A stretch of 64,000 bases of DNA from an uncultured Holophagaceae bacterium (GCA_903913215.1 CAIWKE010000002.1:124001-188000); one strand, 5' to 3'; positions 7,969 through 16,883 are shown, counted from the stretch's first letter. A program made the numbers and translations. The notes: generated from the sequence alone by a model not told the origin.

Positions 7969-8943
7969 TCAGGTGCTGCGGGGCGCGCTCGGCGTGAGGA
8001 AGCCCGCGACCTGCTCGGCCAGGCGGCCAGCCGCTGAGAGGGTTCCGGCTTCCTGGGCCAGGGCCTTGATGGCCGCCTCCTCCAGGCCCATGGGAGGGGG
8101 CAATGCCGCAGCTTCCCAGTAGCCGGTGCGGGTGGCGATCAGGTCACTGGTCAGGCCCTCCACCAGTTCCCGGGCCACGGTGTAGTCCGCACGGGTGACC
8201 AGACGGATCCAGTGGGCCGAGAGCCGGGGCGTGACAAGCGGGATCTTGAGCAGCAGGGGTCTCCGCCCCTGCACCGCGGCCACCCGCAGCAGGATCTCCT
8301 GCCCGGAAAGGGCCTCTGGGCCCTGGATATCCCACCAGGTACTGACGGGGAGGTCGATCCGCAGCCCGGCCAGGAGGGCCGCCATCACATCACTGACAGC
8401 CACAGGTTCGCTGCGGTGAGCTAGCCAGGCTGGCAGCACCATGGCGGGGAGGCGGGCCGCCAAGTCCCGGACGATGGTCCAGGAGGTACTCCCGGCGCCG
8501 ATGATCATTCCCGCCCGCAGTTCCAGGCAGGGCACCGCACCGGCACGCAGCGCGTCGCCCGTGGCGAGGCGGGCGAGCAGGTGCTCTGAAGGCGCTCCCT
8601 GAGGCGCGACTCCGCCGAGATAGATGATCCGCTTCACTCCGGCGGTATGGGCCGCCTGGGCGAAGGTCCGGGCCCAACGAAGCTCCTCTTCCGCCCAACC
8701 GGGATCGGCAGAGCCCATTCCATGTACCAGGTAGTAGGCGGCCTCACAGCCCTCCAGGGCTGCGGGCAGGCTCTTGGCATCCCCCAGGTCGCCCGCGACC
8801 CACTGCCGGTCTGGCCAGCGTCGCTGTGCCTCGGTGGGGCGGCGGCTCAGGCAGCGGACCTCGCAGCTCTGGGCTTCCAGGAGCGGGTAGAGGTTCCGCC
8901 CGATGAACCCTGTGGCCCCCGTAAGGATGACGTGCTGAGGCAT
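7969..8943 (-). CDS. NAD(P)H-binding Rossmann protein (atypical SDR, NmrA/YbjT-like)
   Basis: The product has 324 residues. The N-terminus HVILTGATGFIGRNLYPLL is the glycine-rich dinucleotide motif of extended or atypical short-chain dehydrogenases, followed by CLSRRP, a typical NADP-preferring basic stretch. Other landmarks are YYLVHGMG and IIYLGGVAPQG. The canonical YxxxK catalytic pair is not obvious, which fits the atypical SDR_a5 / NAD(P)H-binding group rather than an active epimerase. The substrate is unknown. The kinase gene upstream is on the same strand, 105 bases away. Confidence 0.82.
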   Translation of the reverse strand: MPQHVILTGATGFIGRNLYPLLEAQSCEVRCLSRRPTEAQRRWPDRQWVAGDLGDAKSLPAALEGCEAAYYLVHGMGSADPGWAEEELRWARTFAQAAHTAGVKRIIYLGGVAPQGAPSEHLLARLATGDALRAGAVPCLELRAGMIIGAGSTSWTIVRDLAARLPAMVLPAWLAHRSEPVAVSDVMAALLAGLRIDLPVSTWWDIQGPEALSGQEILLRVAAVQGRRPLLLKIPLVTPRLSAHWIRLVTRADYTVARELVEGLTSDLIATRTGYWEAAALPPPMGLEEAAIKALAQEAGTLSAAGRLAEQVAGFLTPSAPRST

Positions 8944-9048
8944 GGTCGCTCCGTCGAGGGTTCGTCCGGTGGATGTTGAGGCGTCGGACTGGACGCTTCT
9001 TGACTGACATGCGGCTGGGGCTGCTGCAACGCGGGCAAGGCGCCTGAC

Positions 9049-10950
9049 TCAGAAGATGATGTTGGCCCTGTAGTCTCCCTTGAGATCCACATCCTGGTGT
9101 TTGATCCCGTTGCTGCCCCGCACTGTGACCTTATGACGGCCCAGGGCCACCTGGACACTGCTGCCATCGCTTTCGATATGGGCATCCTGGTCATCCACGA
9201 ACACCTTGCCGATGCCCGGGTGGGTGTCCACAGTGAGGTTGGCCAGGCCGGGAATCTGCAGGGGTAGCGCCTGGCCGGGGTTGAGGCTCAGGGTGCGGGT
9301 CTCCTTGAAGAAGTAGTGGGGGTTGCTCCACTCGACCTTGTGGGGGCCCTTGGGGACCGAAACCTTGGCACCCGGGGCATGCTCGCCCAGGTCCTTGCCG
9401 TCCACCACCACCCGTACGCTGAAGCCCCCGGCCAGCTTGAGGATGCCTGGGGCATTGGGATCCAACGAGGGCTCCTGACGGGTTTCCGCCGTGGTGGCTT
9501 CCTGTAGCTCGAAGACCCTGCCATGAGGTGTCTCCCCAGGGAGGAAGTCCTGGGAGGAGCCCAGCTTGCCGACGGTGAGGGTCAAACGGTGGGTCTGGCC
9601 CTGGTTCCAGCGGAAGGTCGCAGGCGTTTTGGCTTCCATAACCTTTTCATCCAACACCACCGTGGCGCCCGGCGGATTGGACTCGATGCGCTCATCAGTG
9701 ATGATGGGCAGCAAGGGGAAGGTCGGTGGCGCCTCGCCGGGCTTGAACTCATAGCTGAGCGGTTGGTGGCCCTTGAGCTCCAGGCGCAGCTTGTCTCCAG
9801 GGACCAGGGACTGGTTCGAAGGGGTGGCACCCACGGGCAGGTCGTTCACGAAGACCTTGGCTCCTGTGGGCTGGGAGGTGATCTGCAGGCGCGTGCCCTT
9901 AGGGTCCTTGAGGAAGAGCCAGCCACCGCCCAGGGCCAGGGCCAGCAGAAGTCCTGCTGCCCAGGGCCAGAGGGGTTTGCGTGGTTCGGGTCGGGCCACC
10001 ACCAAGGTCTCGTCGAAGGAAGTCGAGACGATGGCGGGAAGGGCCGCCTCCCCACTCATGCCCAGCAGGCCCAGGACTTCGCGCCGGTCGTCCTTGGCCA
10101 GGTCCACCACGGTGTCCAGCAGGTCCTTCATGAAGGCGCTGCAGGTGGCGTGGCGCTCCTCGGGGCGCTTGGAGAGCACCTTGGAGAATACCCGCTGCCA
10201 ACCCTCCGGCAGGATGCCCAGGACCGGCGGCTGCACCTCCACCGGGGGTTCGTTGACGATACGGTAGAGAATGGTGTTGATGGAGTTGCCAGGGAAGGGC
10301 GACATGCCACTCATGAGTTCGAAGACCAGCACGCCAAAGCTGAAGATGTCTGAGCGGTTGTCGACGGTGCCTTCGCGGATCTGCTCGGGGCTGGCATAGC
10401 TGGGGGTGCCCAGGAAGGTGCCGGTCTGCGTGAGGCTGGCGTCCTCCCGTTTGGCGATGCCAAAGTCCATGAGCTTGGGCTTGCCATCCTCGCCCACCAT
10501 GACGTTGCCAGGCTGTACATCCCGGTGGACGATGCCCTTGGCGTGGGCGTGGTCCAGGGCATCGGCCAGGCCCACTCCGATCCGGAGCTTCTCTTTGGTA
10601 CTGAGGGGAGAGCCCCCCTTGATGAGGCTATCCAGTGGCTTACCCGGCACATACTCCATGGCCAGGAAGGGACCATGGCCCTCCACCTCGCCCACATCAT
10701 AGATGGCGACGATGCCCGGGTGGTTCAGCAGGCCCGAGATCTCCGCCTCTCTTTGAAAACGGGCCAAATACTCGTGCTGGTCGGCTTCGGTGCGAACCGC
10801 ATCCAGCTTCATGAGCTTGATGGCCACCTTCCGTTTGATGCGGGGATCCTCAGCCAACACCACGCTGCCCATGGCACCGGAGCCCAGGAGCCGCAGTACC
10901 TGGTAGCGGCCGATGGTTTTAGGGAAGTTGCCGTTGTCGAGGTCAGCCAT
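9049..10950 (-). CDS. PEGA-domain Ser/Thr protein kinase-like protein with altered catalytic loop
   Basis: The product has 633 residues from ATG 10950. A second ATG at 10959 is possible, but AGGATGG is better spaced for 10950. The kinase domain covers about 16-275: LLGSGAMGSVVLAED P-loop, Lys45 in VAIK, Glu in FQREAEI, MDFGIAK and the PSYASPEQ segment. The catalytic loop reads HRDVQPGN, with Gln146 where active kinases have Lys. One membrane helix (about 333-353) is followed by four PEGA-like repeats (for example SNPPGATVVLDE), probably outside the membrane. It looks like a transmembrane signalling kinase or pseudokinase. Confidence 0.92.
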   Translation of the reverse strand: MADLDNGNFPKTIGRYQVLRLLGSGAMGSVVLAEDPRIKRKVAIKLMKLDAVRTEADQHEYLARFQREAEISGLLNHPGIVAIYDVGEVEGHGPFLAMEYVPGKPLDSLIKGGSPLSTKEKLRIGVGLADALDHAHAKGIVHRDVQPGNVMVGEDGKPKLMDFGIAKREDASLTQTGTFLGTPSYASPEQIREGTVDNRSDIFSFGVLVFELMSGMSPFPGNSINTILYRIVNEPPVEVQPPVLGILPEGWQRVFSKVLSKRPEERHATCSAFMKDLLDTVVDLAKDDRREVLGLLGMSGEAALPAIVSTSFDETLVVARPEPRKPLWPWAAGLLLALALGGGWLFLKDPKGTRLQITSQPTGAKVFVNDLPVGATPSNQSLVPGDKLRLELKGHQPLSYEFKPGEAPPTFPLLPIITDERIESNPPGATVVLDEKVMEAKTPATFRWNQGQTHRLTLTVGKLGSSQDFLPGETPHGRVFELQEATTAETRQEPSLDPNAPGILKLAGGFSVRVVVDGKDLGEHAPGAKVSVPKGPHKVEWSNPHYFFKETRTLSLNPGQALPLQIPGLANLTVDTHPGIGKVFVDDQDAHIESDGSSVQVALGRHKVTVRGSNGIKHQDVDLKGDYRANIIF

Positions 10951-11024
10951 GCTTGCCATCCTACCGGAGCATCGGAGATGAAGCGGTAGATTGTTAGTAT
11001 TCTCGTGGTTTTTCCCACAAACTG

Positions 11025-11048
11025 TGTGAGTATATAAGGCAGCTCACA
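11025..11048 (+). promoter_or_regulatory. Inverted repeat flanking a TATATAA element (possible operator/promoter)
   Basis: TGTGAG (11025-11030) and CTCACA (11043-11048) form a 6-bp inverted repeat around a TATATAAG stretch (11031-11038) that could be a -10 element for the glycosyltransferase gene starting at 11078. No good -35 hexamer is visible. It lies in the divergent region between the kinase and the glycosyltransferase. The 12-base gap is too wide for a CRP site. Confidence 0.35.
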
Positions 11049-11077
11049 GACGTGGGCTCTGGGGGGTCTATTCCGTG

Positions 11078-12601
11078 ATGGACGTTGTCAAAGCGATCGT
11101 GCTCGGCACCTACTTCGTGTTGCTCACCATCCTGAGCATCTATGGGGCCCACCGCCTCTGGATGCTGCTGCTCTACTACCGGCATAAGAAGGACGTCCCC
11201 CAGCCTGTGGGCGACGCCAACTACCTGCCCGTGGTCACCGTGCAGCTGGCGGTGTTCAACGAGATGAACGTCATCGAGCGGCTCATGGAATACGTCGTGA
11301 AGATGGACTGGCCCCGGGAGAAGTTGGAGATCCAGGTGCTGGACGACTCCACGGATGACACGGTCAAGGTGGCCAGTGCCGTCGTCGAGCGCTACAAGCT
11401 GCTCGGCTTCGACATCCACTACCTGCACCGGACGGACCGCACGGGCTTCAAGGCCGGTGCCCTCGCCGAAGGCCTCAAGGTCGCCAAGGGCGAGCTGGTG
11501 GCCATGTTCGACGCCGACTTCCTGCCCACGGAGGACTTCCTCCGCAAGGCTGTGCCCCACTTCGCTGATAACAAGGTGGCCTTCGTCCAGGGTTGCTGGG
11601 CCCACCTGAACCGTGAGTTCTCCCTGCTGACCCAGGTGCAAGCCATCCTGCTCGACGGGCACTTCGTTTTCGAGCACACGGCCCGCCACCGCTCGAAGGC
11701 CTTCTTCAACTTCAGTGGAACCGCCGGCATGTGGCGCGTTTCTGCCATCGCCGACGCTGGTGGCTGGGAGCACGACACCATCACCGAGGACGCTGATCTC
11801 TCCTACCGCGCCCAGCTCAAGGGCTGGAAGGGTGTCTACCTCAAGGACCTCGTGGTCCCCGCCGAGCTGCCCGTGGAGGTCAATGCCTTCAAGAGCCAGC
11901 AGCACCGCTGGGCCAAGGGCAATGCCCAGGTCATCCGCAAGCTGATGCTCACCATCTGGAAGTCCGACGAGAGCCTGCACACCAAGCTGGAGTGCTGGTT
12001 CCATCTCACGGCCAACTGCAACTACATGCTGATGGTGGTCCTCTCCGTCATCATGGTGCCCGCCATGATCTTCCGCGCTGGCACCCCCATGCACGTCCTG
12101 CTGCTCACGGATGGCCCCTTCTTCCTGCTGAATGCCGTCAGTGTGGGCCTCTACTTCGGCCTGTCCCAGCGTGAACTGACGGACAACACGGGCTGGAAGC
12201 GCCGCCTGAAGTACATCCCCGGCCTCATGGGCCTCGGCATCGGACTGGCCCTGAACCAGGCCAAGGCCGTGCTGGAAGGCTTCTTCACGGACGACAAGGA
12301 ATTCAAGCGCACGCCCAAGTATGGTGTGGACGCCGCCGGCAATTCCGCCACCAAGCGCGCCTACAAAGTGCCCAAGAGCCTTATGACCTTCCTGGAACTG
12401 GGCTTCGCCGTCTATTACTTTGGCGCAGTCCTGGTGGCCATCTACATCCGCAAGTGGGCTTCCGTGCCCTTCCTCTGGCTCTTCTTCAGCGGCTTCTCCT
12501 ACATGAGCATCCTGTCCCTGGCCGACGTCAAGCTGTTCCGTCGCCTGGCCATGGATGAGCCCGCCGACGACGCCCAGAGCGCCGCCAACTTCGTTCAGTA
12601 G
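11078..12601 (+). CDS. Membrane glycosyltransferase family 2 (cellulose synthase/CESA-like)
   Basis: The product has 507 residues; a GTG three bases earlier is an alternative start. One N-terminal helix (about 5-30) is followed by a GT2 catalytic domain with LDDSTDD (about 88), FDADF (about 144), ITEDADLSYR (about 235) and QQHRW (about 274-278): the D, DxD, TED, QxxRW set of processive GT2 enzymes. Four to five C-terminal helices follow. It probably polymerises or transfers a sugar at the inner membrane. There is no PilZ domain and no bcs partner nearby. It heads a run of closely spaced plus-strand genes. Confidence 0.9.
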   Translation: MDVVKAIVLGTYFVLLTILSIYGAHRLWMLLLYYRHKKDVPQPVGDANYLPVVTVQLAVFNEMNVIERLMEYVVKMDWPREKLEIQVLDDSTDDTVKVASAVVERYKLLGFDIHYLHRTDRTGFKAGALAEGLKVAKGELVAMFDADFLPTEDFLRKAVPHFADNKVAFVQGCWAHLNREFSLLTQVQAILLDGHFVFEHTARHRSKAFFNFSGTAGMWRVSAIADAGGWEHDTITEDADLSYRAQLKGWKGVYLKDLVVPAELPVEVNAFKSQQHRWAKGNAQVIRKLMLTIWKSDESLHTKLECWFHLTANCNYMLMVVLSVIMVPAMIFRAGTPMHVLLLTDGPFFLLNAVSVGLYFGLSQRELTDNTGWKRRLKYIPGLMGLGIGLALNQAKAVLEGFFTDDKEFKRTPKYGVDAAGNSATKRAYKVPKSLMTFLELGFAVYYFGAVLVAIYIRKWASVPFLWLFFSGFSYMSILSLADVKLFRRLAMDEPADDAQSAANFVQ

Positions 12602-12615
12602 CTGAAAAGGGCCCC

Positions 12616-12927
12616 ATGGCCCGCCCGCCTGCCAGTTCCCGTCCCCGTGTCGCAGCCCTGCGGTACCGGCCTGAGGCTCCCTTCCAGGACGTTGCCCCAC
12701 GTCTGGTGGCCAAGGGCCAGGGACTCCTGGCGGAGCGCATGCTCGAACTGGCCAAGCAGCATGGCGTGCCCATCACGCGGGATCCGGATCTCCTCTCGGC
12801 CCTGGAACCCCTGGACCTGAACAAGCTCATACCCCCGGAGCTTTTCCAGGCAGTGGCCGTGACGCTCGCGGCCATCTACCGGGCCAACCAGCAGCTGAAC
12901 CCTCCCCTGCCGGCGGCCCATGATTGA
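12616..12927 (+). CDS. Stand-alone FlhB/YscU C-terminal domain protein (FlhX-like)
   Basis: The product has 103 residues. The pattern AALRYRPEAPFQDVAPRLVAKGQGLLAERM, HGVPITRDPDLLSALEPLDL, then IPPELFQAVAVTLAAIYR is the cytoplasmic C-domain of the flagellar/type III export switch FlhB. The transmembrane half and the NPTH cleavage site are absent. Such stand-alone domains can substitute for the FlhB C-terminus in some bacteria. No flagellar genes are visible in the window. AAAGGG precedes the ATG, and the stop overlaps the PHP gene start by 8 bases. Confidence 0.85.
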   Translation: MARPPASSRPRVAALRYRPEAPFQDVAPRLVAKGQGLLAERMLELAKQHGVPITRDPDLLSALEPLDLNKLIPPELFQAVAVTLAAIYRANQQLNPPLPAAHD

Positions 12928-13771
12928 CCTGCATTGCCACACCCTGCACTCGGACGGGACGGACACCTCTGAAGCATTAGCGCTGCTTGGAGCCCAGGCC
13001 CAACTCACAGCGCTCTGCCTCACGGACCACGACACCCTGGGCGGTATCCCCGCCTTTCTGGCGACCCAACCCTTGGTGTCGACGCGACTGCTGGTGGGCA
13101 CCGAGCTGAGCTGCATGTTCCTGGGTCAGTCCCTCCACGTGCTGGGACTGCTGGTGGACCCACTGGACACCCGCTTCCAGGCCCGCCTGGTTGAACTTCG
13201 CGGTCGGCGCGATGACCGCAACCGTCGCATGCTCCTGCGCCTTGCAGAGATCGGTTGCCCCCTTACCTATGAAGAGGTGGAGGCCCAGGCCGACTCCCCC
13301 CTGCTCTCCCGGGTCCACTTCGCCAAGGCCCTGGCCGTGCGGGGTCACGTCCGCCGCCCCACAGAAGCCTTCGAGCGCCTCATCGGCGACGACTGTCCCG
13401 GCTTCGTGCCCCGGCAGGAGTTGAGCCCCAGTGAGGCCTGCCTCTGGATCCGCGAGGCCGGGGGCGTGCCCGTGGTGGCTCACCCTGGCCGTTTCGGCGG
13501 CGGCGGCTTCCGCTGGGACGACGCCATGGCTGACTTGCAGCGCCAAGGCATGGAAGGTCTCGAAGGCTACTACGGCGAATACCGCGCCGCGGAGCAGCGG
13601 TACTTCACGGCCCTGGCCGCGCGGCTCGGCATGGTGGTCACCGGTGGCAGCGACTATCACGGCGCCAACAAGCCGGGCCTGCGACTGGGCCGGGGCCGAG
13701 GGGGACTGCAGGTGCCCGATGAGTTGCTGGAGCGGCTCGAAGTGCAGCAAAGAATTGGCAGCCACCACTGA
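12920..13771 (+). CDS. PHP-domain phosphoesterase (TrpH/YciV, RNase AM-like)
   Basis: The product has 283 residues. The metal motifs are IDLHCHTLHSDGTD at the start, LTDHDTLGG (about 34-42), GTELSC, VAHPGRFGGGG (about 190) and a C-terminal GSDYHGANKPG. These match the trinuclear-metal PHP phosphoesterases of the TrpH/YciV type, which hydrolyse 3',5'-nucleoside bisphosphates or trim RNA 5' ends. It is translationally coupled to the FlhB-like gene by an 8-base overlap. The exact substrate is inferred from the family. Confidence 0.9.
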   Translation: MIDLHCHTLHSDGTDTSEALALLGAQAQLTALCLTDHDTLGGIPAFLATQPLVSTRLLVGTELSCMFLGQSLHVLGLLVDPLDTRFQARLVELRGRRDDRNRRMLLRLAEIGCPLTYEEVEAQADSPLLSRVHFAKALAVRGHVRRPTEAFERLIGDDCPGFVPRQELSPSEACLWIREAGGVPVVAHPGRFGGGGFRWDDAMADLQRQGMEGLEGYYGEYRAAEQRYFTALAARLGMVVTGGSDYHGANKPGLRLGRGRGGLQVPDELLERLEVQQRIGSHH

Positions 13772-13802
13772 TCAACGCTAGGCTGAAGACTCCGAGGCCT
13801 TC

Positions 13803-14201
13803 ATGTCCAACCGCATTCTCCTGGTGGAAGACGATCCCATCAATGTGAAGTTCATCCAGACCGTACTCGTCAAGAAGGGCGGCTACGAAGTCATCGTGTC
13901 CGAGGAAGTGGATGAGATCCTGCGTCTGGCCAGCGAGGCGGACCTGCTGGCCATCATCATGGATGTGAGCCTTTCCCGTTCCAGCTACCAGGGCCAGAAG
14001 GTGGACGGCATCTTCATCACCCAACTGCTCAAGAAGAATCCCATCACACGGCACATTCCCGTCCTGCTGGCCACGGCCCACGCCATGTTCGGGGACCGGG
14101 AAAAGTATCTGGAGCTGACCGGTGCCGAAGGCTATCTGGCCAAGCCCATCCATGACCCCTCGGTCCTCATCGACGCGGTCAAGGCCGTCGTCGGGAACTG
14201 A
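13803..14201 (+). CDS. Single-domain response regulator (CheY-like receiver)
   Basis: The product has 132 residues and consists of a receiver domain only: acidic pair LVEDDP (8-13), phospho-acceptor Asp in IIMDVSLSR (about residue 57), Thr in LLATAHA, and Lys in LAKPIHDP. The loop after the phospho-Asp is longer than usual (SRSSYQGQKVDG). With no output domain it probably acts by protein-protein contact. No kinase is adjacent; the nearest kinases on this window are at 35323 and 57390-60892. It lies 31 bases after the PHP gene and 2 bases before truA. Confidence 0.9.
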   Translation: MSNRILLVEDDPINVKFIQTVLVKKGGYEVIVSEEVDEILRLASEADLLAIIMDVSLSRSSYQGQKVDGIFITQLLKKNPITRHIPVLLATAHAMFGDREKYLELTGAEGYLAKPIHDPSVLIDAVKAVVGN

Positions 14202-14203
14202 GC

Positions 14204-15076
14204 ATGGCTCAGCGCCCCTTGCACCTGGCCCAGCGCCCTTCGCACCCGGCTCAGAAATCCGCGCCCTTGGCCACCTTCCGGTTGCTGATTGAATACGACG
14301 GCGGCAAGTTCCAGGGCTGGCAGAAACAGGGCGCCAAGCAGACCCGGGAAGGAATCCGCACCGTGGCGGGCAGCATCGAGCATGTCCTCCTGGAGGCTGG
14401 TCTTCGTCCCATCACCTTCGGCGGCGCTGGGCGCACGGACGCGGGGGTCCACGCCCTGGGCCAGGTGGCCCACCTGCACCTGGAAGCCAAGGGGGCTCCC
14501 CGGCCCACCGAGTTGCGGCGCCTGCTGGACAGTGCCCTGCCCCATGACATCGCCATCCGCGAGGTGACCGCCTGCCCCCCCCGCTTCCACGCCCGCCACG
14601 ACGCCCTGGACCGTACCTACCTCTACCAGATCAGCCGCCGTCGCAGCGCCTTCGCCAAGCCCTGGATCTGGTGGGTGAAGCGGCCTTTGGACCTGGACCG
14701 GCTTTCCCGCGCCTGGCTGGCCTTCGAGGGCGACCAGGACATGGCTTCCTTCGCGGACCTGGATCCGGAAGAAGATGGCCGCACCCGCATCCTCCGCTGC
14801 GAAGTGGTCGAGGCCGGGGCGCTGGTGCTGCTGCGGGTCCGGGCCACACACTTCTACCGCCGCCTGGTTCGCCGCATGGTGGGGGCCTCCGTGGCCTGCG
14901 CTCTGGGCGAGGAGGATCCCCGCCGGGTCATCGAGGACCTCAACAACCCCACCGAGGCCGCCAATCTGGCCTGGGGCGCCAAGGCGGCGCCGGGCTCGGG
15001 TCTCTTCCTGGAAGCGGTGCGCTACCCCGGTGATCCTGAACCTGGACCAGTCCGACCCACCATCATCATCCCTTGA
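14204..15076 (+). CDS. truA: tRNA pseudouridine(38-40) synthase TruA
   Basis: The product has 290 residues. The catalytic motif GGAGRTDAGVHALGQ contains the nucleophilic Asp (about residue 73). EYDGGKFQGWQKQ and the C-terminal THFYRRLVRRMVG are also diagnostic. It isomerises uridines in the tRNA anticodon arm. The first 20 residues before the family start contain repeated LAQRP-type units (from repeated CAGCGCCC DNA), so translation may begin later than ATG 14204. It lies 2 bases after the receiver gene. Confidence 0.95.
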   Translation: MAQRPLHLAQRPSHPAQKSAPLATFRLLIEYDGGKFQGWQKQGAKQTREGIRTVAGSIEHVLLEAGLRPITFGGAGRTDAGVHALGQVAHLHLEAKGAPRPTELRRLLDSALPHDIAIREVTACPPRFHARHDALDRTYLYQISRRRSAFAKPWIWWVKRPLDLDRLSRAWLAFEGDQDMASFADLDPEEDGRTRILRCEVVEAGALVLLRVRATHFYRRLVRRMVGASVACALGEEDPRRVIEDLNNPTEAANLAWGAKAAPGSGLFLEAVRYPGDPEPGPVRPTIIIP

Positions 15077-15106
15077 GGCACTGCGCCTCACTCCTGGAGG
15101 GAGCCT

Positions 15107-15664
15107 GTGCTCACCCGTGACCAAGCTTGGACCCTGCTCTGCGAGTGGACCCCCTCCGAAAAATTGCGTGTCCACGCAAGGGCCGTGGAAGTGGTCCTGC
15201 GGGATCTCGCTGCCAGACTGGGGGAGGACGTGGAGCGCTTCGGCCTGGCCGGCCTCCTGCATGACGCGGACTACGACTCCTGGCCTGAAGAACATCCCAA
15301 GCGCATCGTCGCCTGGCTGCGGGAGCGCGGCGATGAGGATCTGGCCCACGCCATCAGCGCCCACTACACCAAGTGGGGGGTGCCCTACGACCACCTGCTG
15401 GACAAGGCCCTGCTGGCCTCGGATGAGATCACGGGCTTCATCATGGCCTGCGCCCTGGTGCGCCCCACGCGCACCGAGGGTCTGGAGCCTAAGAGCGTGA
15501 AGAAGAAACTGAAGGACAAGGCCTTCGCCGCAGGGGTCAATCGCGCCGAGGTGGCCGAGGGCCTTCGGATGCTCCTGGAAGCCGTGGGCGGCACCGAGGA
15601 CGAGCATCTGGCCCGGATCATCGCCGTACTGCACGAACATCGGGTGGAACTGGGCCTGGCCTAG
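15107..15664 (+). CDS. HD-domain hydrolase
   Basis: The product has 185 residues with a GTG start behind GGAGGG. The HD signature AGLLHDADYDSW (about 48-59) with an upstream His (RVHARAVE) and a later Asp (LLASDEITG) fits the metal-dependent HD phosphohydrolases of the HDIG type. The C-terminal half (about 100-185) is helical with KSVKKKLKDKAF. The substrate is unknown. Its last 47 bases overlap the end of the convergent CapA gene. Confidence 0.88.
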   Translation: MLTRDQAWTLLCEWTPSEKLRVHARAVEVVLRDLAARLGEDVERFGLAGLLHDADYDSWPEEHPKRIVAWLRERGDEDLAHAISAHYTKWGVPYDHLLDKALLASDEITGFIMACALVRPTRTEGLEPKSVKKKLKDKAFAAGVNRAEVAEGLRMLLEAVGGTEDEHLARIIAVLHEHRVELGLA

Positions 15665-16883
15665 CCACGAAGTCCACGCCCACAACTTCGGCGACGCGCT
15701 CCCGCCGCTTCGCCAGGGTGCGCTGATAGGCCTGCTTCACCTGGATCAACCTGCCGCGCTTGAGGCCGTCGGGCTCTGCTTTGGCGCCCTCCACAGCATC
15801 CTTCAGCTGGCCCAGCTCGGTTCGCAGGCGCTCCTCTGCTGCGGCCACGCGCACCACATGGATGCGGCGGGGTCCGGCCTGGCCCCAGTTGTTCTCGGTC
15901 CAGAGTGGATCAACAACCGCCTCCTTCACCTCCAGTCCCCCCGGCCCCCGCTCGAAGCGCACTCGCAGGGCGACGCCGTCGCGGTTATCGCCTTCGGCCA
16001 CGGGTGTGCGGTCACCCGGATACATGCGGTCTTGGTTGCTGATGAAGTTGCCCAGGGAGAAGGCCACCAAGCCCCGGCGCCCATTCCCCTCCACGAATTC
16101 CACAGGCTGCAGGACGTGGGGATGGTGGCCCAGGATCAGATCGCAACCCGCCGCCACCAGGGCCTGGGCCGCCTCCCGCTGACGGGGGCTGGGGCGGTGC
16201 TGGTACTCATTGCCCCAGTGCACGCTGACCACCACCAGGTCAGCTCGGCCACGGGCCTCACGCACGGCCTGGAGCACCGGCTCCAGGTCCAGGGGACGCA
16301 CCCAGGGTTCTGAATCCTTCCGGTTGAGGTTGATGTTGAAGAGGTCCGTGCAGCCCAGAAAGGCCACATGCAGACCCTGCCGCTCCAGGATGCGGGTGCG
16401 CTCCGCCTGGGCCCGGTCCTCACCGCTGCCGATTGGCACCAGGCCCTGGGCCCGCAGTCGGGTAAGCGTTTCCAATACCCCCTTGGCTCCCTGGTCATAG
16501 GCGTGGTTGTTGGCCGTGGCCAGCACAGTCAAGCCGCTGGCCTTAAGTGCTGCGGGCAGGGTCTCCGGGGCGTTGAACTGGAAGGGCACGCCAGGCTGCC
16601 CGCAGGTGGGCGCCACTGGCGATTCCAGGTTGGCGAAGGCCAGGTCCGCCTGCTGGAAAAGGGGCACCAGGTCCGCCCAGAGCCCGGGAAACCCCTGGGC
16701 ATCCAGACCGGCACTCTTGATGACGTCCTGGTGCATGAGGATATCCCCGACGGCCACTAGGCTGAGGCTCGGCGGCGGCGGGGGTGGGGGTTTCGGGGCC
16801 TGGCGCCGACAAGCGAGGCCCAGGGCCAGGGGCAACCCCAGCAGGGCTGCCCGGGCGGCCAGTCGCCTCAGCGCTAGGCCCAT
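15618..16883 (-). CDS. CapA family lipoprotein (PGA_cap metallophosphatase-like)
   Basis: The product has 421 residues. The signal sequence ends LALGLACRR, a lipobox with Cys25, followed by a poly-Pro spacer. The CapA domain then shows VAVGDILMHQD, FANLESPVAP, ATANNHAYDQG, HWGNEYQH and LGHHPHVLQ, the metal-ligand motifs of the calcineurin-like CapA/PgsA family. Homologues act in poly-gamma-glutamate or capsule export; no other cap genes are nearby, so that role is not supported here. The stop lies inside the convergent HD gene (47-base overlap), and the start overlaps the upstream radical SAM gene by 10 bases. Confidence 0.88.
   Translation of the reverse strand: MGLALRRLAARAALLGLPLALGLACRRQAPKPPPPPPPSLSLVAVGDILMHQDVIKSAGLDAQGFPGLWADLVPLFQQADLAFANLESPVAPTCGQPGVPFQFNAPETLPAALKASGLTVLATANNHAYDQGAKGVLETLTRLRAQGLVPIGSGEDRAQAERTRILERQGLHVAFLGCTDLFNINLNRKDSEPWVRPLDLEPVLQAVREARGRADLVVVSVHWGNEYQHRPSPRQREAAQALVAAGCDLILGHHPHVLQPVEFVEGNGRRGLVAFSLGNFISNQDRMYPGDRTPVAEGDNRDGVALRVRFERGPGGLEVKEAVVDPLWTENNWGQAGPRRIHVVRVAAAEERLRTELGQLKDAVEGAKAEPDGLKRGRLIQVKQAYQRTLAKRRERVAEVVGVDFVARPGPVPPDVRAVRR

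Noticed and set aside
11025..11048. CRP-type binding site
   Set aside because: TGTGA and TCACA are 14 bases apart instead of 6.
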